DNA from: Girardinichthys multiradiatus | Taxonomy: Eukaryota; Chordata; Actinopteri; Cyprinodontiformes; Goodeidae | DNA length: 64,000 nucleotides | Reading direction: 5' to 3' | NCBI RefSeq assembly: GCF_021462225.1 | Contig: NC_061808.1 | Span: forward strand, 24,651,119-24,715,118 | Shown here: positions 56,702-64,000 of the stretch, piece after piece | Layout: each line of letters opens with the position of its first letter | How positions within the stretch are numbered: position 1 is the first letter of the stretch | The notes under the pieces: generated by a model | Told to the model about the DNA's origin: nothing | The model's input: only the letters and a program-made list of their open reading frames with translations | Databases searched by the model: none | Program-made: the position numbers and the translations under genes

Positions 56702-56940
56702 TGTTGCCAAAATTTATGGCATTGTTATTGTGAGTATAGTTCTTTTGTTGAGTCTGAACTTTACCTACATTTCCCCACTTCATTGCTTTAAAACCTTAAT
56801 GGAAACAAGGCTAGCTGTGAAATAGAAATCAGAAAACTGCAACAGTTTCCAAAGCCATGTTTGCACTTTTATTTAATATTTTGTTGGTTTTGCTCCAGAA
56901 AAAGTCAAAAACCTTTTAAAAACCTTGTTGTTTACATACT
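56702..56940. repeat. 240-bp dispersed repeat, copy 2
   Basis: Inserted in the Tc1 copy; begins TTGTTGCCAAAATTTATGGC. Its placement inside another element gives one reliable boundary on each side, useful for defining the family. Confidence 0.8.
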
Positions 56941-57722
56941 TTTTTTCTGCAGGGACTTGGACACTGGTCAGAGTGGATGGTTAGATGGATGGAGCTAAAT
57001 ACAACATAATCCAGGAGAAAAATCTGTTAGAGGCTGCAAAAGCAGCACAATGGCCACACACATTCAGCCAGAGACATAATGGAAAGGTTTACATTAAATT
57101 ATAATCCTTTCTTATAATGGCCTAGTCAAAGTCAGGGCTTAAATCGAATTGAGAATCAGCGGCAAGGAGAAGAGGAGAGGCATCAGTGCCACCTTGGCAG
57201 GTATCAGTTGGGCAGTATAAAATGCATGGTCAAAACATCCTGTGGTAGATGGCACCACTTCATACCTGGAAGGTGGGAACACAAGGACCAAAACAGCAAA
57301 AGGGTGAAATTACCTATCTATATAATAGCATATGTTTGAATAAATACTTCAGTTATAAATCAATAATTTCAAGGGAAGATTTAAGGTCTCAGGGAAGATT
57401 TTGTGTTTCAAGCTAATTCACTGTTCTCCAAGTATGATAAATGTATTGTTTTTCCGAACTCAGTCAATAATCGTTTTCCAATTCATGACTATTTAGGTGT
57501 GTGATTGTAATTTTTTCCATCACTGGGCAGCCCTAGATGCACTCCTTGCTCTCTGTATGATTATGTGCTATTTTGCAAAGAATGTGGCAAAATGTCTGTC
57601 TCTAGTAGAGACGTACCCCAAAAGACTTAAAGCTGTAATTGCAGCATAAAGGGGTGCTACAAAGTATTTACTCAGGAGGGCTGAACGCAAATGCACAGCA
57701 CACTTTTGAGAATTGTATTAGT

Positions 57723-58943
57723 TGTCGGAAGTATAATTATTGATTAATTAATCTTGATCGATAATTATAATTAAAAATCATAATTTGACTAAATCAATTT
57801 CTTAACCAAAATCCTCATTTATGAATCGAGACCAGAGATGTTTCTGGTGTTGTAATTGTGGCTCAACGCCTTTGACAATTACAACCGTTAAATACTCCGT
57901 AATAATTAATAACTATTACCAAAGATGTCACTGTTTAATCGACCGTTTCTGCCGAAACGTGTGGAACTTTTAACCTTATCTTGACTGACGAATCACTCTT
58001 GCCCAAAATAAACACAGAAACACAGACAAAGAAAATGGGGAATTTCACCATGAGGTTATTTTAGCAGTCCAGTCTCACAGCGCACCTGCGCTGGCTCTCA
58101 GGTGTTCAATACCCCACAAAACACGCACACAGCTGGGAGCGCAGCGGCTTCCAGATGTCAACACAGCACATCAAAGTTTCAATAACAAGGTTACATGCAC
58201 ATATCATTCAGAACACACTAGATTCTAGCTGCACTAAAAATCTCCTCTACCCTGCCCGGCTATTACTAATAAAGAAATAAAAAGATTAAAATAAAGGATG
58301 GGTTTTACTTGGTGAAGTTTCCTTCTAGGGCAGCGAGTGAGAGGGGGGTGAAGCGTGGCTGCGCATCTGCAGTTAAACTCCAAGAAAGCAGTCAGTCTTC
58401 GTCCTTTGGCCTCCTTGGCGAAAAGGGAAAAAAACGTGATCTGACAATCAAAGTCGACTTAGGATGAAACATGGTGGCGGTTCGTCTCCTCAAAACTCCG
58501 TGTTTTTAGTTATGTGTTAAACTCACGTCTTCGATCGGCAAAGTGAAATTTCTGGCCTTCTTAGTCCAGAAACCTCAGTTATGAATTGTTCGTTGGCCAA
58601 CGATAGAGAATAAATGAGATCCACTCGGGACTCTTCTCCAGGTGATGCTTCAGATGTTGGTAACCGAACCCGGTCTCCAGCTGAAAAGGCGAGTGTTCAA
58701 AATGGAGGCCCTGTTATATAGCGTCTTATGACGTCAGACTTGGGACGCCCCGTCATATCAGTCGTAGTGTCCGACGGGATTTTGTAGGAGCGGACTGTCC
58801 TGGATATAAAATGGCCGAAAACACCAGGAGGCCTTGTGGCGTCCAGCACTGTGCAAATAGTCCAATATTCAGCCAACAAGTGGTCCAACATAGTAAAACA
58901 ATGTAAAGCCAATGTATAATTTTCTGTCTATTTCCTAATTCTA
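57723..58943 (-). mobile_element. LTR-like insertion with a promoter
   Basis: Begins TGTCGGAAG and ends TTCTACA on the plus strand (TG...CA), and lies within the terminal region of an old Tc1 copy, so it is a separate insertion of about 1.2 kb. It is GC-richer than its surroundings. A CRE (TGACGTCA, 58736-58729) lies just upstream of a TATA box (TATATAAC, 58720-58713) on the minus strand, as in viral or LTR promoters. A clear target duplication was not found. No coding region; solo LTR is the best guess. Confidence 0.5.
58713..58736 (-). promoter_or_regulatory. CRE plus TATA core promoter
   Basis: A palindromic TGACGTCA (CREB/ATF site) and CTATATAAC are separated by about nine bases, both on the minus strand. 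Transcription would start near 58685 and run left. Confidence 0.55.
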
Positions 58944-59010
58944 CACTTTGGGTTTATCTATAATAAAAACATGACAAAATGTGAAAATTTCATAGGAATG
59001 GCACAGTACG

Positions 59011-62000
59011 CACCTGCATCTTTAAAAATATTGTCCAAGCTGCACATTCTAAAACCATTTGCAGGCACTTATATCTATAACTTCTTTTTACTTGAGCAGC
59101 ACCTAGTAAAGGTTTTTTGCTGTTTAAGCAGATCAAGGGACCCTTTAAAAGTTTTTCCTGATGTTTTTCTTTGGTTTTGTTTCCCTAGAGAATCTACAAA
59201 TTATAGAGAACGGACATAAGGGTTGGAGATTTCTGAAGGCCCTTTTAGTCAATCTTTCAAACATTTTACACACTGCAGTCTATCCACTCATACAAAAGTC
59301 CACACCATATGTAATTATACATTTGATACTTGAGCTAGATGAGTTAAAGAAAAAGCTCCTCAGGAGGCCAGCTATCTAAAAGTTCAAATGTGCCACATAA
59401 GAATAAGCATACTCAGTGATGGATTCCCAATTTTCATTGGGCAAATAAATGATGCAGGAAGTTTTTTATCCTATCATTGTGATCAGCTTCACTGTGATTC
59501 ATTTCCATCACAGAAGCAGACATGTGTATGCCAGCATGCTGTTTGCATTGCATAACTGCAAAGAATTTCCACTTTGGTATTGTGGGACATATCCAGTGTT
59601 CGTTCACCATTGTTCATATTGAATCTCTGTACACTCAACTCATTTCTCTGTATGAGTGCCCTTTCCTGGACCAACAGGCTTAACATGAATTCTAAATGAT
59701 TCTGTGCGCACCACCCACAATGTTTGTCCCAAAGTACTCCGATACAGAGCTTTCATGATAAATCCCTGTGTGCACATCTTGCAAAATGTCCCCATCTCCT
59801 CTAGGCCTAGCCTCCCATTCAAACTCCAACCCACCACCCTTTCTTTCAGTCCCAGACTCATTCGATTTGCGGTGTAATCGCAGCTTCAGATCTGTGGAAG
59901 AGTGCGGAGAGGAGCGATTGTCCTGCTCCACTGAGTCCTGAGGATGAATTAGATAGGAGCTGAACTCAAGAGACACTACGCTGCTGTAAATGGGTACAAC
60001 ATAGCTAAGTACACCAGCATAAGCTGAGATTGGCTTTGTTCTGAAAAGCATGAAGCCCTGACATTAGACATCACGGAGCCATAAGTATAGTGATTTATCT
60101 ACCTGTCTCAGTGTCAGTTTGTACATGTATCAATCCAACAATCCATTGCATGTTTACGACTAGAGGTCTCTAGCATGCTCACTGAATTTAATTAAACTTA
60201 GTTCCTGTACATTTCCCCTCGTTTGGGCCCCAGGTACCAAAACCACCAGCAGGCATCAGTGGCATCTGTCTACCCTAAAGAAAGGAAGATGGATAGGCAG
60301 GCAGGCAGGATTATAATTTATTCTTACTTATCCAATGTGGCAACTATTAGGCAAAAAATTATTGCACCAAGTGGTTTTAATGTTGGGGTTTCAAAGGAAC
60401 TTGCTTCAATACTGCCGATTATTATCCATTATTGTAAAGGTTTATCTGCCAATGTGCCAATTTACAATCAATATTTATTGGATGGGAAAGTCAATAAAAA
60501 TCTAAAATAATATCACCTTGCGAAGGTCTAACAATCATCTTCTGCCAATTCTACATGTTATATTATTGCTGCCGACAACCCTTGCAAGGAAAAGTCGTTT
60601 TCCCAGGTGCCTTTATAGGAGTGTGAAGCTTTCCTATGGACAACTACTACAGTATGAAAAACAATATTTGCCTCTGCCACTGTGTATAACTTCTAAGCTG
60701 TGACAAGTCTTTGTGGTGGAAACTACCAATCAAGTCCCTCAAACTGCATAATTACGTTGGCAGCCAGTGTTAGAGCCATCAGCCACCAGTGGTTCTATAT
60801 TGAACTGAGGTGTGGGCTATAATTATACTAAGGATACATAAGTGCCTGGAGACAGAGCAAGATATTAAGCTATCTCTCTGGTGTGCTTTGGGGTTAAGGA
60901 TTGAATCTGAACACACAACAAAACATAGGGATTAGAGAGTCAGCTATAAAGTCTAATTGTTCAAATTGACCAGCAACATATCCTCCAAATAGGCTCCCAC
61001 AAGAAATTAATAAGAGTTCTGTGTAATAAATATTCTGTGTGCATCTATTTTGGTGAGGTGATCCTATAGACTCAGCCTGATGCCCTGATGAGTCGCAGCC
61101 TTGAGATTCAGGAGGGAGAAGCTTTGGAGTCAGGGAGCACTCGCTCTGCAGGACACTCCAGGCCTTCACAGGAAATGATTTATTCAGTAAGCAAGCATAG
61201 CAGTGGGCCACGGGGCCTCCCCTGCCATCATTTAGGTGCACGCGCCTGCTTCATTTATCCACACTTTTATTGATTAATTCATGGCAGTGATTAAAGTTTC
61301 AAAAGTTGCCAATTGTCCTTCCCAACATCTGACTTCCTTGTCGATCTGGAGCCAGTATGGATGGCTGCCCTCCTGATAATGGGAGGAAAAAGACGCCACC
61401 ACTCAGGACCGTTTACTGCCTGATCACACATAGGACTGGTCTGAGAGATCCCTTCTCTGAATATTTCACAAATTGCAGCCCATTATAATCTGTCTTTTTT
61501 TTTCCCTTTTTTGTTACCCAGTGCAAGATTGCTTAAATATTGATGACATGGTAATTCATCAATAATTGTGGCCTGCTGGGATAACAGCCCACATATGTGC
61601 AGGGGAGAGTATCAATTAAGCAGTCAATCATCTCTTGCTCAGAGCGCGCAAAAATTCTGAATTAGGTGCAGGCTTTTTTGCTGTAAGTCAGGCCAAGCAC
61701 AAAGAGTTATATAATAAAATGTCCAGTCTCTACAGACTAGAGATAGATCTCATTATTCAGACATTGAAATAGTAGGAGAAAATGAAATAATAGGCAGCAG
61801 GAAGAAAATAATAAGAAAAAATAATGAAATAGTTGATGAAAATTAAATATTTCTGAAACTGAGAAGCTGACTGCAGTGAACAAAATCCAATAAATCCCTC
61901 AGTTATAGCTGTGTAAAGGCCAATGATGCTTTACAACATGTGAATACAATGTTCAATGCCACTTCTTTACAAATATACATAAATCTTTGAAAAAAAAAAA

Positions 62001-62190
62001 GCTATTAATAAGCAAGAGTTATACGTGTTCTCTTCATAGTGAGCTAACGGTGCAGATCCAAAGTAACTAATGATGAACTGGGCAGGATCTTTTCTTCATC
62101 CATCAGTAATATGAGTCCCAGAGACTATTAGTGGGGCCAAAAAACAACTTTTAGTTTCTTTCACAACAACAGAGTTGAAGGAAAACTATT
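59011..62190. other. intergenic DNA
   Basis: No exon or repeat family was recognised. The 61080-61690 part has even base composition, no stop-free frames and several homeodomain-like ATTAATT/ATTA motifs, reading like conserved non-coding sequence. Confidence 0.45.
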
Positions 62191-62199
62191 CCTGTACTG

Positions 62200-62560
62200 C
62201 CTAAGGAGGTGCAGATGGGGCAACAATTTTATCTTTTGGCCTAAAAGCAAAATGCTATGTGTGGTAGAAAACTAACACCATACGTCACTCTGAACAAACC
62301 ATCATGTAGTTAGGATGTTTTTTTTTTAGCAGCAACAGAGAAGCTGATGGGAATATAGATGGAGCAAAATGCTGAGCAATTCTGGTTCTAAAACAGCAAA
62401 TTTTCAAAGCACAATAGCAAACATGTCAGTCTCTAGATGTTGTGAAAGACAAATAAGTCTCAAGGCCATAACTGCAGCAAAATGTGGCGTTTTGAATAAA
62501 CTTGGACTGGTACATGGATCACGACATTTTTACCTAATTTCATTAGAGTACGGTTTAATA
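62200..62560 (+). mobile_element. Tc1-like fragment
   Basis: AAATGCTATGTGTGGTAGAA, then ACACCATACGTCACTCTGAA and CAAACCATCATGTAG, match the centre of the Tc1 family at 51.4 and 56.6 kb. Some 3' similarity (AATAAGTCTCAAGGCCATAA) follows. Strongly decayed, with no ends. Confidence 0.5.
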
Positions 62561-64000
62561 ATAATGAAATTCCTTCTTCCTTAAGACAAAAATACAATGT
62601 GTTAAAAGAATGATGATTATAGATATAAAATACAGTATGAACTGTTAAGACGGAAGAAATTACTCAACCTAACTGTACTTTACTTTCAACATTTTGCTTG
62701 AAATGTAATTTTAAAATAAATTCTTCCTCAAAAATTTGTTTGTCTGATGCTCCTAATATTGCTGGTTTGTGAGTCTTTAGGATAAACCGGTTGACCAAGC
62801 TGTTTGGAGACTTTATTTTCATTGACTCACACATTTATTAGATCAGCATTTTCCACTGGATCTCATGGCTCATCTTACATTTTTATAATTGGATTTGGCT
62901 CAGTGTTGAAATAAAGATTAGTTTATTAACACTTCATAGCTCTAAATAATAAGCTTAAGTTTTAAACTGATTTAAAGTTATAGCTTCTTTAAGCGTTTGC
63001 AGGTCTTTCAGCACTTTTGTGCTAAAGAGAAAGTTCTGCAGTCTAAATAAGGTTTGGTGGTATGCAAAAAGGTCCACAGGATGCAAAATGCATAGACACA
63101 TCAATTATTCTTGTTATAATTACAAATAATTAAACCATTGTAATATGAGAATAAAAGAACATAAAATGAAGCAGAATATGATTCAAGAACTGATGCAACA
63201 AGATTAAAACCTCCCAGGGAAGGTAATTACAATTGAAGAACTGGTGAGCAGCAATCAGCAAAGACTAATAAGGTTAAAGACAAGTTTGAAACCTCTCCAT
63301 GATTACTAACAGAATCTCTTTCAGTTCCTACCTAGTTCAGAGCTTTGATGTTACATCGATAGGAGAAAAGTTCCACATACCGGTTGATAAAAAAATAAAT
63401 CTGTCAACTGAAAAATATATGAAAGAAGTGCAGGAGAACAGCAAAACCAAAGGACTTGATTATAACTTCAGAGCTGAACATATTTCTTGCAGAGCAGAAG
63501 CAGACTGTTGTATTTATTGAGGATCAGTCATTCAGCTTCACAGGAGTGACTGCTGATCTGATGCCTGGCTGGCCTTGAATACCAAACAGAAGCATGATAA
63601 GGTTTAGGTGGTAGATTATCATCTAATTGAGATCATCCCCTCGGCAGGGATCAGAGCAACAGTATAATAACATAGTTAAGCAAATTGGATATTGAAAATA
63701 CAGAATTGCTACATTAGTGGGTTTACAGTGATAAACATACTATGTTTTAAAAGCAGGTCATGAACTGTGTTGTTTCAGCTGACTTTCATTTCCATTCTTT
63801 GAGTTCATCATAGATGCTATTAAAAAGCAAATATACAGAATATACAGAAAGGAAAAGAAAAATCAGTAGATGCAATCATACAAAAGAAATTAAAAATCTT
63901 TATTTTCAAACATCTTATGCAAACTTTCTGGAGTTTTTATTGGAACGGCAAAACCTTAGAAGCAATAAATGAGCAGCATACTTGATTTAAAAGGCAACGG
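62561..64000. other. intergenic DNA
   Basis: AT-rich DNA without a recognised gene or repeat. Confidence 0.45.

Larger units (their letters stand above)
56590..59010 (+). mobile_element. old Tc1-like copy carrying two nested insertions
   Basis: Catalytic-region sequence (56610-56700: AAAACACTGCACATCATCCT, AAGCATAGTAGGGGTAGCAT) is interrupted by the 240-bp repeat and resumes at about 56945 (CTGCAGGGACTTGGACACTG). It continues to the 3' end (GGCTGAACGCAAATGCACAG at about 57680). The terminal region is broken again at 57722 and resumes at 58945 (CACTTTGGGTTTATCTATAA, then ACATGACAAAATGTGAAAAT). The transposase is thoroughly decayed. Confidence 0.7.

Noticed and set aside
61088..61273. Small plus-strand ORF near 61.1 kb
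   Set aside because: An opposite-strand ORF overlaps it, there are no splice sites or family resemblance, and non-coding conservation is more likely.

Overview
The window looks like teleost fish nuclear DNA. It is AT-rich and microsatellite-bearing, and almost all of its recognisable content is mobile DNA of kinds common in fish: Tc1/mariner elements in several stages of decay, a piggyBac-like relic, an L2-type LINE, a gamma/epsilon-like endogenous retrovirus (ERV), a Ty3/gypsy element and isolated LTRs. No exon of a conserved host gene was recognised, so the window is probably intergenic or deep intronic.

Layout: 2.86-4.44 kb, piggyBac-like relic with two transposase exons. 4.7-5.1 kb, Tc1 relic. 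5.5-6.87 kb, L2 LINE split by another repeat. 6.87-14.71 kb, an ERV on the minus strand with a 5' LTR, primer-binding site, gag, pro and pol; it is broken many times, lacks env and the 3' LTR, and has a Tc1 copy inside gag. 14.87-16.99 kb, a 'GCTGCAAGCAGC' repeat with an internal tandem duplication. 17.33-18.94 kb, a complete-ended Tc1. 20.0-25.26 kb, an inverted-repeat element opened by a 4.1-kb purine-skewed insertion that has a promoter-like end. 28.05-29.17 kb, Tc1 relics. 31.26-32.82 kb, a complete-ended Tc1 with a full ORF. 35.85-36.36 and 38.11-39.12 kb, LTR-like elements with 5-bp target duplications. 39.21-43.66 kb, a Ty3/gypsy element with anomalous 766-bp direct repeats. 45.1-45.75 kb, a short Tc1-type relic. 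46.82-51.31 kb, a 4.5-kb palindromic element. 51.38-52.85, 56.59-59.0 and 62.2-62.56 kb, old Tc1 copies, the middle one carrying two nested insertions. The stretches between hold nothing recognised, apart from two places that read like conserved non-coding sequence.

The most unusual object is the palindrome at 46817-51307. It has 1.8-kb nearly identical inverted arms, a 4-bp direct repeat (ACAG) outside each end, and an 880-bp centre. On its minus strand a seven-exon gene can be read, with GT-AG introns that are all phase 1, giving an uninterrupted 261-codon ORF of no family I recognise. Its first four exons lie inside the right arm and are therefore duplicated in the left arm. A perfect 43-bp hairpin beside the stop codon is the inverted remnant of the gene's own tail, so the element once held two convergent copies of the gene. 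The left copy has lost about 680 bp.

Three copies of one Tc1 family show how such a family dies. One has a full-length ORF but His in place of the second catalytic Asp, one has an intact catalytic triad but a one-base frameshift, and one is truncated inside the ERV. All assignments come from reading the sequence; no database search was possible.
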